Of a DNA stretch of 25,798 nucleotides, positions 6,021-14,673 are shown in pieces. This DNA is from a virus. Position 1 is the stretch's first letter. Each line of letters begins with the position of its first letter. The position numbers and the translations under genes were made by a program. The notes below the pieces were generated by a model that saw nothing but the letters and a program-made list of their open reading frames with translations, had not been told where the DNA came from and ran no database searches. The DNA lies in IMG/VR virus record IMGVR_UViG_3300042905_004038, positions 1 to 25,798 of that record. One strand, given 5' to 3'.

Positions 6021-8219
6021 ATGTCAGCCCTACAAGAACTACAATCTTATACATTTGTTAGTAAATATGCTAGATGGTTAGAAAAAGAAAACCGTAGAGA
6101 AACTTGGAAAGAAGCAGTTGAAAGAGTTAAGAATATGATGCATACTCAGTATGCTGACAAAAATATCAAAGCAGAAATCGATTGGGCTTATGATATAATG
6201 TATAAGAAAAAAGTTCTTGGATCACAAAGGGCTTTACAATTTGGTGGCGAACCAATTCTAAAACGTAATGCTAAAATATACAATTGCACAGCTTCGTATT
6301 GCGACAGATTAAGATTCTTTCAGGAGTGTTTTTGGTTACTTCTTTGCGGTAGTGGCACAGGATTTAGTGTTCAAAAACATCATGTTGCAAAACTACCAAC
6401 ACTATCACAAAAACAAAAAGATTCAAATAGAGGAGTCAAGTATGTAATAGAAGATAGTATAGAAGGATGGGCTGATGCTCTTGGTGCTTTGTTAAGTTCA
6501 TATTTTACAAAACCATCAGAATCAAGATTTAAGAAATATCAAGACGAATATATCATTTTTGATTATTCGAATATCAGACCCAAAGGATCAGAATTAAGTT
6601 CTGGAGTTGGTAAGGCTCCAGGATTTGAACCATTACAAAAGGGCTTGGAAAAAGTTAGAGCACTATTAGATAGATGTGTTGCTAATGGACAAAAAAAATT
6701 AAAACCAATTGATGCTTATGATATTGTTATGCACAGCAGCGATGCTGTTCTAAGTGGTGGAGTAAGAAGATCAGCTAGTTTAGCATTATTTAGTCCAGAT
6801 GATGATGAAATGACAAAAGCCAAAACAGGTAATTGGTATATCGAAAATCCACAAAGAGCACGAAGCAATAATTCTGCTCTACTATTAAGAGACTCAACAT
6901 CATTAGAACAATTTTCTCAATTGATGCAATCAGTTAAAGAATATGGCGAACCAGGATTTATTTGGGGCGATTCTACAGAAATGGTTTTTAATCCATGTGT
7001 AGAAATTTCTTTGTGGCCGGTTAACGAAATAACTGGTGAGTCTGGCTGGCAAGGATGCAATCTATCAACAATTAATTGTTCGTCTATTACCGATGAGAAT
7101 GATTTTTATGAACGATGCAAAGCCGCTGCAATCATAGGAACATTACAGGCTGGTTTTACTAAATTAGAATATCTTGGTGAAAATAGTGAGCAAATATTTG
7201 AAAGAGAAGCCCTATTAGGCGTTTCCATGACAGGAATAATGGAAAAGCATGATTTATTGTTAACGGAACAAGTATTAAAAACTGGTGCCAAAATTGCTGT
7301 AGAAACCAATAAAGAATTATCTCAAAAAATTGGTATTAATCAAGCTGCCAGAGTAACTTGCTTAAAACCAGAAGGCACCAGTAGTAGTATGCTTGGCACA
7401 TCATCTGGCATACATCCACATCATGCTAAACGCTATATAAGACATGTACAGGCCAATGTTTTAGAGGCACCATACCAACACTTTAAGTCTTATAACCCTC
7501 AAGCCTGTGAGCGTTCGGTTTGGTCAGCAAATAACACAGACGAAGTGGTCAAATTTCCAATAGAAGTTCCAGATGGTGCAAAATTAAAGAATCAATTACC
7601 AGCTGTAGAAATGTTATCAATAGTAAAAGATACTCAAAAAAATTGGGTACATTCTGGTAAAAACAGGTCTTTATGTACGCAAGACTATTTGTGTCATAAT
7701 GTTAGCAATACTGTAACGGTTAAACCAGATGAATGGGAAGAGGTTACTGAATATATTTATAATAATCGTAAATATTTTGCTGGTATTAGTCTAATTCCAC
7801 AAAGCGGAGATAAGGACTATCCACAAGCACCATTTACTACTGTTTATACAAGCAGAGAAATAGTAAAAGAATATGGAGACGCTTCATTATGGTGTTCTGG
7901 TCTTATAGAGTTGGCTCTTAATACATTTAATAAAAACTTATGGGCCGCATGTGATTATGTTACCTTAAATCAAGCTAACAAAGATGATCACGAATCCAAA
8001 CTTATGTTTATCACCAAAATGAAAAATTTTGCTGGTAAATATTTTGATGGAGATGTTAAAAGACTAACATACTGCATGAAAGATGTTTATAATTGGAAAG
8101 TATACTGTGATTTATTTCATAGTTTTAAGAAAGTTGACTATACTCAGTTGTTGGAGACAGAGGACAATACTGTAGGGATTGAGGAAATTAGTTGTGCTGG
8201 TGGCGCGTGTCTAATTTAA
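6021..8219 (+). CDS. nrdJ: Adenosylcobalamin-dependent (class II) ribonucleotide reductase, monomeric type
   Basis: It reduces ribonucleotides to deoxyribonucleotides with a cobalamin-derived radical. The 732-residue length and layout match the monomeric ribonucleoside-triphosphate reductase of the Lactobacillus leichmannii type. An early IYNCTASYC gives the first redox cysteine (about residue 89). NPCVEI holds the thiyl-radical cysteine (Cys326). QGCNLSTIN holds the redox partner (Cys346). The C-terminus SCAGGACLI carries the CxxxxC pair that relays electrons from thioredoxin. ATG 6009 is also in frame, but GGAG at 6011-6014 sits six bases before ATG 6021, so 6021 is preferred. No intein or frameshift is seen. 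No thioredoxin gene is in the window, so the reductant may come from the host. The enzyme needs no oxygen and no small subunit, but it needs host or environmental B12. Confidence 0.93.
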   Translation: MSALQELQSYTFVSKYARWLEKENRRETWKEAVERVKNMMHTQYADKNIKAEIDWAYDIMYKKKVLGSQRALQFGGEPILKRNAKIYNCTASYCDRLRFFQECFWLLLCGSGTGFSVQKHHVAKLPTLSQKQKDSNRGVKYVIEDSIEGWADALGALLSSYFTKPSESRFKKYQDEYIIFDYSNIRPKGSELSSGVGKAPGFEPLQKGLEKVRALLDRCVANGQKKLKPIDAYDIVMHSSDAVLSGGVRRSASLALFSPDDDEMTKAKTGNWYIENPQRARSNNSALLLRDSTSLEQFSQLMQSVKEYGEPGFIWGDSTEMVFNPCVEISLWPVNEITGESGWQGCNLSTINCSSITDENDFYERCKAAAIIGTLQAGFTKLEYLGENSEQIFEREALLGVSMTGIMEKHDLLLTEQVLKTGAKIAVETNKELSQKIGINQAARVTCLKPEGTSSSMLGTSSGIHPHHAKRYIRHVQANVLEAPYQHFKSYNPQACERSVWSANNTDEVVKFPIEVPDGAKLKNQLPAVEMLSIVKDTQKNWVHSGKNRSLCTQDYLCHNVSNTVTVKPDEWEEVTEYIYNNRKYFAGISLIPQSGDKDYPQAPFTTVYTSREIVKEYGDASLWCSGLIELALNTFNKNLWAACDYVTLNQANKDDHESKLMFITKMKNFAGKYFDGDVKRLTYCMKDVYNWKVYCDLFHSFKKVDYTQLLETEDNTVGIEEISCAGGACLI

Positions 8220-8243
8220 TCACATCCTTATGGGGATATATCA

Positions 8244-8972
8244 TTGAGAAAAAAAAATAACAAATCGAATAAGAAACCTATTGATTTAACTAATGTTGCA
8301 TTAACTCCCGACACTACTTTTAATTTTAAAAATCGTTTAAAACCTAAAACAAGTAATCAAAAGGATTATATAAGAACTATTGCAGAAAATGTGATTACAT
8401 TTTGTCAAGGTGTTGCTGGTACTGGTAAAACACATATTGCTATTGGTATGGCATTAGAATATTTGTCTGATCAAAAAATTAAAAAAATTATTATTACTAG
8501 ACCAGTTATAGAAGCTGGTGAAAAAATTGGTTATTTACCGGGTACAGCAGAAGAAAAAATTCATCCTTATTTATTACCTATTTTAGATGAAATAAATCAT
8601 TTTATTCATATTCAACACTACAATAAATTAAAGCTTAATAATCAAATAGAAATTGTGCCATTAGGATTAATGCGCGGTAGAAGTTTTCATGATTCATTTA
8701 TTGTTGCGGACGAGTGTCAAAATGCTACCTATGATCAATTAAAAATGTTGTTGACACGTATTGGACAAAACAGTAAAATGGTCATCACTGGAGATATTAG
8801 ACAATCTGACTTGGCTAGAAATTTACAAGGTGGATATAAGATTATATCACAGGTTTTACAAGATATAAATAATATAGGTTTTAGTTATTTAGAATCTTCC
8901 GATATTATTAGGAATCCTATAATTGCAGATATAATGTCGAAAATAGAATCTTATGAGTCAAACCAAACATAA
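8244..8972 (+). CDS. phoH: PhoH-like P-loop ATPase
   Basis: The 242-residue protein is a single PhoH domain. Walker A is GVAGTGKTH (about residues 56-64). Walker B is FIVADECQNATYDQLKMLLT (about residue 152 on), followed by KMVITGDIRQSDL. PhoH proteins are ATPases related to helicase cores, common in phages; their role is not settled, and RNA metabolism has been suggested. The start is TTG at 8244, since no in-frame ATG precedes the conserved part; GGGGA lies about seven bases upstream. The gene overlaps the HNH gene by 20 bases and contains a promoter-like sequence (8751-8779). It follows the reductase after 24 bases and is probably co-transcribed with it. Confidence 0.9.
   Translation: MRKKNNKSNKKPIDLTNVALTPDTTFNFKNRLKPKTSNQKDYIRTIAENVITFCQGVAGTGKTHIAIGMALEYLSDQKIKKIIITRPVIEAGEKIGYLPGTAEEKIHPYLLPILDEINHFIHIQHYNKLKLNNQIEIVPLGLMRGRSFHDSFIVADECQNATYDQLKMLLTRIGQNSKMVITGDIRQSDLARNLQGGYKIISQVLQDINNIGFSYLESSDIIRNPIIADIMSKIESYESNQT
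8751..8779 (+). promoter_or_regulatory. Sigma-70 type promoter inside phoH
   Basis: TTGACA, a 17-base spacer and TAAAAT (5 of 6 to TATAAT) lie within the PhoH coding region, with a predicted start near 8786. It would drive the HNH and FmdB-like genes from 8953 on. The -35 falls on codons of a conserved part of PhoH, so chance similarity is possible. Confidence 0.4.
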
Positions 8973-9513
8973 ACAGTGTCTAGTATTGAATGCGGATTAT
9001 ACTCCTTTGTCAATTATAGATTATAGAAAAGCTATTAGTTTTCTATATAAAGATGATTTATCTCAAACACTAGAAATTGTTAACTATTATAAAGATGATT
9101 ATTTAATTGGTATAGACTATAAGGTTTATATTCCTGCTGTAATAAGAGTAAAACATTATTTAAATTTACATAATTGTATTGTTAAATTTTCTCGTGCTAA
9201 TTTATTTGTAAGAGATAATTATAAATGTCAATATTGTGGTCAAACATCAGATAAAAATCAAATGACATATGATCATATTATACCAAAATCTCAATGGTCA
9301 TATGATTATTCTCCTACAACATGGACAAATATAGTTTTGGCCTGTACAGAATGTAACAGAAGAAAAGGAAATAGAACACCAGAACAAGCCAATATGAAAT
9401 TAATGAATATTCCAACAAGTCCATCTAAACACAAAAAATACTTGTCTGTGACTAGGAGACTAGATATCATAAAGAATGATCTGCCCGAGGAATGGATTAA
9501 TTATATTTTTTAA
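8953..9513 (+). CDS. HNH endonuclease
   Basis: This 186-residue protein has a C-terminal HNH nuclease domain. YKCQYCG and LACTECN give two CxxC zinc-binding pairs. YDHIIPKSQW supplies the catalytic His of the ββα-metal motif, and TTWTNIVLACTECNRRKGNR supplies the central N and final residues, ending in the common NRTPEQA tail. The N-terminal half (VLNADYTPLSIIDYRKAISFLY) matches the cap found on stand-alone phage and bacterial HNH proteins of this type. It may be a free-standing homing-like nuclease, or it may act in phage recombination or host DNA attack. It overlaps phoH by 20 bases, rather than interrupting a gene. Confidence 0.85.
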   Translation: MSQTKHKQCLVLNADYTPLSIIDYRKAISFLYKDDLSQTLEIVNYYKDDYLIGIDYKVYIPAVIRVKHYLNLHNCIVKFSRANLFVRDNYKCQYCGQTSDKNQMTYDHIIPKSQWSYDYSPTTWTNIVLACTECNRRKGNRTPEQANMKLMNIPTSPSKHKKYLSVTRRLDIIKNDLPEEWINYIF

Positions 9514-9517
9514 ATTT

Positions 9518-9862
9518 ATGCCAACATATTCATATATTTGTAATTCTTGTAATCATTCTTTTGAGCTATTTTCTTATATAAAAGACTATAATGCTCATCC
9601 AAAATGTCCATCATGTAATAAATCTAAGACAGATAGAGACTATGAAAATGATTTACTTACTATCAATTCATCTATTGTTAAACACGACTCAGAGTTGAAA
9701 ACAATAGGAGATTTAGCAAATAGGAATAGAGATAGAATGAGTGACGATCAAAAAAATGAACTAAGTAAAAAACATAATGACTATAAGGACGAGCAGTCGC
9801 AAAAGCCTTTGCCTAAAGGAATGTCGAGAATCAACAAGCCTAAAAAAATAAAATGGAGATGA
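9518..9862 (+). CDS. FmdB-type zinc ribbon protein
   Basis: The start at 9518 is set by the family N-terminus, MPTYSYICNSC, rather than by an in-frame ATG at 9476 inside the HNH gene. No good Shine-Dalgarno precedes it, so coupling to the HNH stop four bases upstream is likely. The 114-residue protein has CNSC and CPSC pairs, an FmdB/CxxC_CxxC_SSSS type zinc ribbon (about residues 8-40), then a charged helical tail ending in KPKKIKWR. Such ribbons are often regulators or nucleic-acid-binding modules; no specific role can be assigned. Confidence 0.72.
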   Translation: MPTYSYICNSCNHSFELFSYIKDYNAHPKCPSCNKSKTDRDYENDLLTINSSIVKHDSELKTIGDLANRNRDRMSDDQKNELSKKHNDYKDEQSQKPLPKGMSRINKPKKIKWR

Positions 9863-9863
9863 T

Positions 9864-10247
9864 ATGACTTTTTTACATCAACCAAAACAAGAAGTATCTA
9901 ACGATGAAGTTTCTGAAGATACTCATGTTTATTATACCATATTTGGTAAACATAAACTTATTGATAACGAAGGTAATCCTATTCTAAAAAAAGAGACAGC
10001 TGATGTATTTGCTAAAAAGATTATAGGAAATACTACTAAATATTTTATTAAGATAGGTCTTTATGGGAGAATTTATAATCCCATAGGAGCATACAGCGAA
10101 GGAAGACACACAAAATTTTTAACAAAAACAGGAAAAAAAGAATACGATTTTAAGCAAGTACCCCAAAAGGTATTTGATATGTATATAAACTTTTTAAGAT
10201 CTAAAAATATTGCATGGTTAAATAATGCAGAAAGGGAAATGACATGA
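9864..10247 (+). CDS. Hypothetical protein
   Basis: No family is recognised for this 127-residue protein. After an acidic N-terminus (EVSNDEVSED) it has what looks like a beta-rich middle (YYTIFGKHKLIDNEGN, KYFIKIGLYGRIYNPIG) and a helical, basic C-terminus. GGAG lies eight bases before the ATG. It sits between the zinc-ribbon gene and the HTH-like gene and joins the latter through an ATGA overlap, so it is likely part of the replication and recombination transcription unit. It has no membrane segment or signal peptide. Confidence 0.6.
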   Translation: MTFLHQPKQEVSNDEVSEDTHVYYTIFGKHKLIDNEGNPILKKETADVFAKKIIGNTTKYFIKIGLYGRIYNPIGAYSEGRHTKFLTKTGKKEYDFKQVPQKVFDMYINFLRSKNIAWLNNAEREMT

Positions 10248-10585
10248 AAAAATTATCCAAGATCGAACAGTATGCTATTTTGCATATGCTAGAAAAAAAT
10301 AAAACAGAACAAGAAATATCACATGATCTTAAATTAGATTTTGAATCAGTAAAAAGATTCGTTGAAAAAAATCAATCAATAGATACTAGTAAAAATATCA
10401 ATGTTAAAAGCTCAAAGGTTACATCTAAAGATTTGATGATATCACAAACTTCTGTCAAAGGAAATAAGTCTGTTTCTATTATGACAAAAGAAGCGTCTCA
10501 GGTTAATGATGAGTTTAAGAAAAATTTACCACCAACAGTTTCCCGTACAGCAAAAAATTCTATTCATAGACCAAATGGCAAATAA
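10244..10585 (+). CDS. Putative helix-turn-helix protein
   Basis: The first 45 residues (SKIEQYAILHMLEKNKTEQEISHDLKL and on to VKRFVEK) read as a compact helix-turn-helix: EQEISHDLKLDFESVKRFV has the spacing of a recognition helix after a short turn, as in RNA polymerase sigma-like or resolvase-like HTH domains. The rest is polar, Ser/Lys-rich and probably flexible. A small phage DNA-binding regulator is the best guess. The ATG overlaps the previous stop (ATGA) and the gene overlaps the next by 11 bases. The HTH call is from pattern only. Confidence 0.45.
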   Translation: MKKLSKIEQYAILHMLEKNKTEQEISHDLKLDFESVKRFVEKNQSIDTSKNINVKSSKVTSKDLMISQTSVKGNKSVSIMTKEASQVNDEFKKNLPPTVSRTAKNSIHRPNGK

Positions 10586-10994
10586 ATATCCATCCAAGTA
10601 TTCTCAAACAACCGTCTCTGCTGCTCAATATGTTACCGAGTTAATCTGTGAAAAAAAGGCTCTGATAGAAAAAAAGGATTTACATTATAGATTTTGGCTG
10701 AATAATGAATGGTCTAAATTTTTTAGAAATCAAATAGCATCAGCTAATAAGTTGATTAAGCAATATGGAGACAAAGCTGTTGTAAGAGCTTTATCTAATC
10801 CAAAATCTAAAAATATATACTCATTGAGAGCGCCCCATCTGAAGCCTATTATAGAATACGAAAAGTTGCAATTGGAATCAGAAAATACTCAATTATCAAA
10901 AACTATCGACAGAAATCCAAAAACTAACTTTAGACAATCTACTACTTCAAAAAATATTATTTCTAAAATAAGGGACTTAGATAATGGGACTTAA
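10575..10994 (+). CDS. Hypothetical protein
   Basis: The start at 10575 (MANKYPSKYSQ) is preferred to 10506, which would overlap the previous gene by 80 bases with no ribosome-binding site. The 139-residue product is basic and helical, with no membrane segment. HYRFWLNNEWSKFFRNQIAS and KAVVRALSNPKSKNIYSLR look like the core of a folded domain, and a Ser/Thr/Lys-rich tail follows. It overlaps the RecA-like gene by 11 bases. I recognise no family. Its place beside the recombinase suggests a DNA-related accessory role (inference). Confidence 0.55.
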   Translation: MANKYPSKYSQTTVSAAQYVTELICEKKALIEKKDLHYRFWLNNEWSKFFRNQIASANKLIKQYGDKAVVRALSNPKSKNIYSLRAPHLKPIIEYEKLQLESENTQLSKTIDRNPKTNFRQSTTSKNIISKIRDLDNGT

Positions 10995-12003
10995 AGAAGA
11001 TGTTTCTAAAACATTCGGTTCTGAGGTTATTCTAACAGGAAATGCTGTTGTTGATAAAGATCTAATTACTATACCAATTAGTCCATCTCTTGATGTTGTA
11101 TTAAATGGTGGTATTCCGGAAGGATCATTCGTAATTCTAACCGGACAACCAAAGTGTGGAAAAACCACGACTTCTTTAGCATTCTGTGCAAATGCTCAAA
11201 AACCAGAATATGCTTACGGCTCTTTTAAAGATGGCAGGGATGTGTATTATCTAAATATCGAAGGTAGATTGAAAAAACGAGATTTGGAAGGAATACCAGG
11301 ATTAAATCTAGATAAATTTCATGTGATTGGATCTCAAACAGGTAAAATATTACATGCTGAAGAATACTTACAAATTGCAGAAAGAATTATTAATGAGATT
11401 CCAGGATCTCTTTTAATTATTGACTCATATTCTGCATTGTGTACAGAAGCAGAAATAACAAGCGATATGAATAAAATGCAAAGAGCAGATGGGGCAAAAT
11501 TATTAGCTAAATTTTGTAGGAAAGTTGCGAATGTTATTCCTGTGAACAGAAATATTGTTATAGGTATAACTCATTTGATGGGTAATCCCGGTAATGGATA
11601 TGTAGAATGGAAAGAAAAAAGTGGACAGGCTATAGCATATCAAACGGATATTAAATTAAAAGCAACTTATTTCAAAGCATGGAATCTATCCGACGATTCT
11701 CCTCAAATTGGACAAGAAATCGAATGGCAAGTATTATGTTCAGCATTAGGTCCACCCGGAGGAAAAATAACATCTTATTTAAGATATGGACAAGGAATAG
11801 ATAAATATATGGAATTACTGACTCTTGCTGTTGATATGGGACTTGTATCCAAGGGCGGAGCATGGTATACTCTTACAAGTGCTCCAGACAAACCAAAATT
11901 TCAAGGTTTAGAAAAAACTAGACAATTTTTAGTAGATAACAATAAAGTGTACGAAGATTTATGGAATGAGATAAAAACTACTATGGGATTAAAATGCAAG
12001 TAA
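10984..12003 (+). CDS. RecA-like recombinase
   Basis: The 339-residue ATPase forms filaments on single-stranded DNA for strand exchange, judging from its RecA core. Walker A is GQPKCGKTT (about residues 53-61), Walker B is SLLIIDSYSAL (about residues 139-149), and a RecA-like EKSGQAIAYQTDIKL segment follows. An extended N-terminus (PISPSLDVVLNGGIPEGSFV) resembles the start of RecA/UvsX cores. The usual GPESSGKTT of cellular RecA is replaced, as is common in phage relatives. The catalytic glutamate region is less canonical (YYLNIEGRL). It starts in an 11-base overlap with the gene before and is followed by a nuclease-like gene, a typical phage recombination pair. Confidence 0.85.
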   Translation: MGLKEDVSKTFGSEVILTGNAVVDKDLITIPISPSLDVVLNGGIPEGSFVILTGQPKCGKTTTSLAFCANAQKPEYAYGSFKDGRDVYYLNIEGRLKKRDLEGIPGLNLDKFHVIGSQTGKILHAEEYLQIAERIINEIPGSLLIIDSYSALCTEAEITSDMNKMQRADGAKLLAKFCRKVANVIPVNRNIVIGITHLMGNPGNGYVEWKEKSGQAIAYQTDIKLKATYFKAWNLSDDSPQIGQEIEWQVLCSALGPPGGKITSYLRYGQGIDKYMELLTLAVDMGLVSKGGAWYTLTSAPDKPKFQGLEKTRQFLVDNNKVYEDLWNEIKTTMGLKCK

Positions 12004-12395
12004 AAGATTTAGATAATAATACTGTTCATTGGCAATTGATCGGTAATATTTCCCATGGTTCTATGCAAAATAAATCATCATTACATCTTAAAGCAAGAGA
12101 TCTATTACATAAATGTTTTCCTACACTACAAATTTTAGAAGAAGTAGCCATACCATTAAGAAAAGCAGAAACTCTATATATGGATTTTTATTTACCTCTT
12201 ACAAAAACTTGCGTAGAAGTTCATGGTGAACAACATTTTAAGTTTAATAAATTTTTTCATAATTCCGTATTAGGATTTATGAAACATAAAAAAAGAGATG
12301 AGAATAAAAAAGAATGGTGCGAAAATAATAATATTAAATATATAGTTTTATCGTATGATAACATCGACTCTTGGGAAGAAATTATTAAAACATGA
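11994..12395 (+). CDS. PD-(D/E)XK nuclease-like protein (Vsr/DUF559-like)
   Basis: The 133-residue protein shows an endonuclease-like core. LYMDFYLPLTKTCVEVHGEQH gives the D-(x)n-E-x-(H/Q) arrangement of Vsr-like and DUF559-like restriction-fold nucleases, and RDENKKEWCENNNIKYIVLS fits the following helix and strand. It would cleave or nick DNA using a metal ion. The gene overlaps the RecA-like gene by ten bases and so may trim or cut recombination intermediates. Which substrate it prefers (branched, mismatched or double-stranded DNA) cannot be seen. It ends in an ATGA junction. Confidence 0.6.
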   Translation: MQVKDLDNNTVHWQLIGNISHGSMQNKSSLHLKARDLLHKCFPTLQILEEVAIPLRKAETLYMDFYLPLTKTCVEVHGEQHFKFNKFFHNSVLGFMKHKKRDENKKEWCENNNIKYIVLSYDNIDSWEEIIKT

Positions 12396-12880
12396 ACACC
12401 AAAGATCAAGTTAGTGAATGGGATAAAGTTCTAGACGAATATGAGAATCAATTAGGTTTGGGTACCTATGTACCAAATCAATTTGATGAATCAGAATTAA
12501 ATAAATATTTGTATATGTCTAGAGATGAGCTTGAAAAGTTAACACCAGAAGATTGTTCCATAATCGCATATAGACTTGGACAGTTTTCTTTTCATGTACA
12601 AAGATCTATTAATAGAGAAATAGCTAGATATAATTGGTCAGAAGAAAATATTAAAGAAGCTATAGCTGATGATATCAATAATTATAAAGGCTATGGATAC
12701 ATAGAAAAATCTAGTCAGGCTATAAAGCACAATGATAAAGCAAATGCTCTTAATAAGATCAAAAAATATGCCAAACAAAGAAGTGACAGATTACAATATA
12801 TAGCAAATAGTATTAAAAATCTATCTGATATTCTCTTATCCATTTTAAAAACAAAGGTAAAACATGGATCTATCTCCTAA
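12392..12880 (+). CDS. Hypothetical protein
   Basis: This 162-residue soluble protein is highly charged and predicted to be mostly helical. Its N-terminus (VSEWDKVLDEYENQLGLG) is acidic, and the middle (IAYRLGQFSFHVQRSINREIARYNW) carries a regular helix pattern. A Lys-rich helical end follows (KALNKIKKYAKQRSDRLQYI, approximately). No family is recognised. It lies between the nuclease-like gene and a zinc-ribbon gene, joined to both by overlaps, just upstream of the helicase. A helicase-loading or recombination-accessory role is possible but unsupported by any motif. Confidence 0.58.
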   Translation: MNTKDQVSEWDKVLDEYENQLGLGTYVPNQFDESELNKYLYMSRDELEKLTPEDCSIIAYRLGQFSFHVQRSINREIARYNWSEENIKEAIADDINNYKGYGYIEKSSQAIKHNDKANALNKIKKYAKQRSDRLQYIANSIKNLSDILLSILKTKVKHGSIS

Positions 12881-13214
12881 ACAAATTCAACAGATGATCG
12901 ATATGTTACAACTAATGTTGGACAATCAGTCGTCAGAAACTAATACTGAAGTAGAGGACGAACCCACCCCTACAAAAACTAAAAAGAGCAATTTCTATAA
13001 TAAATTCTCTGATATGCCAGAAAAAAATATGCATAAAGAGGACGTAGAAATAGATCAAAGATTACAACAAAAACCGCCTATGCCAAGAACCAGAAAAACA
13101 AATTTGGTTTCTGTAAAATGCAGGGTTTGTGGTAAACAAGATAAGGTTAGTCCATCGTTGGTTATATCAACAGATAGGTATAAGTGTAATAAGTGTTCCA
13201 TTTCAGCAGGATGA
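12864..13214 (+). CDS. Small protein with C-terminal zinc ribbon
   Basis: The 116-residue protein has a short N-terminal helix (SPKQIQQMIDMLQLMLDN), a long polar and probably disordered linker rich in Glu, Thr, Lys and Pro, and a C-terminal zinc ribbon made of CRVCGKQ and CNKC, about 20 residues apart. AAAGGT just upstream provides the ribosome-binding site. It ends five bases before the helicase start. The helix-linker-ribbon plan suggests an adaptor that binds nucleic acid with its ribbon and a partner with its helix; helicase loading is one guess. No family is recognised. Confidence 0.58.
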   Translation: MDLSPKQIQQMIDMLQLMLDNQSSETNTEVEDEPTPTKTKKSNFYNKFSDMPEKNMHKEDVEIDQRLQQKPPMPRTRKTNLVSVKCRVCGKQDKVSPSLVISTDRYKCNKCSISAG

Positions 13215-13218
13215 AAAT

Positions 13219-14673
13219 ATGATATTGTCTGACTCTGCGGCCGAAAGGGCTGTTTTAAGCGGAATATGTTTGTTTGGTGATGAAGTATATGTGGAAATTT
13301 CTGATATTATATCAGAATCAACATTTACTATAGACAGCAATATTTACTTATATAAGTGTATAAAGCATATTTTATCATCAGAACCTAAAACCAAACTTGA
13401 TATAGCATCAATTTTATCGGCATCTCAAGAGGTTGGTTTATCTCATATTTTATCTCATAAAGACGAAATCCAACATCTTAAAGCCATATTAAGTTTTCCT
13501 GTAGAAAAAAATAATGTTAAGAAGTTTGCGACTAAAATTAAGAAGCTAGAAATAGCCAGACTACTAACTCAACAACTTCAACATGCACAAAATAAAATAG
13601 AAAATATTTCTGGCACAGAAAGTATAAATAGTATAGTTAGTATAGCAGAAGACAGTGTGTTTAATTTTGTTAATTCTATAGATCAAGTAGATAATAATCC
13701 TGAAATTATTGGTAACGAAATAGATCAATATATAGAATATTTAGGAAATAATCCAATAGATCAAGTTGGTATTTCAACCGGGTTTCCAATATATGATCAG
13801 TCTATAGGTGGAGGATTAAGAAAAAGCACAATCAATGTTATAGCAGCAAGGCCAAAAACAGGCAAAACATTATTGTCGGATAATATGGGTTTTCATATAG
13901 CAAATAAGCTTAAAATTCCTGTATTGAATTTAGATACAGAAATGACAAAAGAAGACCATATTCATAGAATATTAGCTATGATGACAGAAGTAGAAATTAA
14001 TAGTATAGAAACTGGTAAATTTTATCAATCAGAAACTCTTAAAAATAAAGTCACCAAAGCTGCTAAAGATTTACTAGAAACAAAACTTTATTATAAATCT
14101 ATTGCCGGTAAAAGTTTTGAAGAACAAATAGCAATAATGAGAAGATGGCTGGTTAAAGATGTTGGACTTAATCCAGATGGTACAGCCAAAGATTGTGTGA
14201 TTTTTTATGATTATTTGAAGCTGATGGATAGTGCCGGAATATCTCAGGATATGAAAGAATATCAGGTATTGGGTTTTATGATGACGTCATTGCATAATTT
14301 TGCTACCCAATATAAAATTCCTGTTGTGGCTTTTATACAATTAAATAGAGACGGAATATCAAAAGAAAGTACAGATACAGCAAGTGGTTCAGATAGAATC
14401 ATTTGGTTGTGTAGTAACTTTACAATCTTTAAAAGAAAAAGTGATGAAGAAATTGCAGAAGATGGACCAACAAACGGTAATCGCAAACTAGTTCCACTCA
14501 TTAGTAGACACGGCGGCGGATTGGACGACAATGACTATATCAACTGCTACATGAAGGGTTGGTGTGCCAAAATTGTTGAGGGTAAAACAAGATTAGAATT
14601 ACTTAATGGAACTAATAATACTGATGAAGAATTTGACATTGAGAACGACCACGAAACCCTACCGTTCATATAA
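13219..14673 (+). CDS. dnaB: Replicative DNA helicase, DnaB type
   Basis: The 484-residue hexameric helicase unwinds the fork by translocating on the lagging strand. An N-terminal DnaB-like domain (SDSAAERAVLSGICLFG to about residue 150) precedes a RecA-fold ATPase. Walker A is ARPKTGKT (about residues 210-217), with NLDTEMTKEDHIHRILAM and CVIFYDYLKLM (Walker B region) downstream, then VVAFIQLNR and SDRIIWL. The start is placed at 13219 because MILSDSAAERAVLSG is the normal family N-terminus; an upstream in-frame ATG at 13129 would overlap the zinc-ribbon gene. The start is preceded by a weak AGGATG. The end overlaps the primase gene. Confidence 0.93.
   Translation: MILSDSAAERAVLSGICLFGDEVYVEISDIISESTFTIDSNIYLYKCIKHILSSEPKTKLDIASILSASQEVGLSHILSHKDEIQHLKAILSFPVEKNNVKKFATKIKKLEIARLLTQQLQHAQNKIENISGTESINSIVSIAEDSVFNFVNSIDQVDNNPEIIGNEIDQYIEYLGNNPIDQVGISTGFPIYDQSIGGGLRKSTINVIAARPKTGKTLLSDNMGFHIANKLKIPVLNLDTEMTKEDHIHRILAMMTEVEINSIETGKFYQSETLKNKVTKAAKDLLETKLYYKSIAGKSFEEQIAIMRRWLVKDVGLNPDGTAKDCVIFYDYLKLMDSAGISQDMKEYQVLGFMMTSLHNFATQYKIPVVAFIQLNRDGISKESTDTASGSDRIIWLCSNFTIFKRKSDEEIAEDGPTNGNRKLVPLISRHGGGLDDNDYINCYMKGWCAKIVEGKTRLELLNGTNNTDEEFDIENDHETLPFI

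Noticed and set aside
14262-14531. Minus-strand open frame across the helicase
   Set aside because: Antisense shadow; the helicase motifs on the plus strand are conserved through the region.
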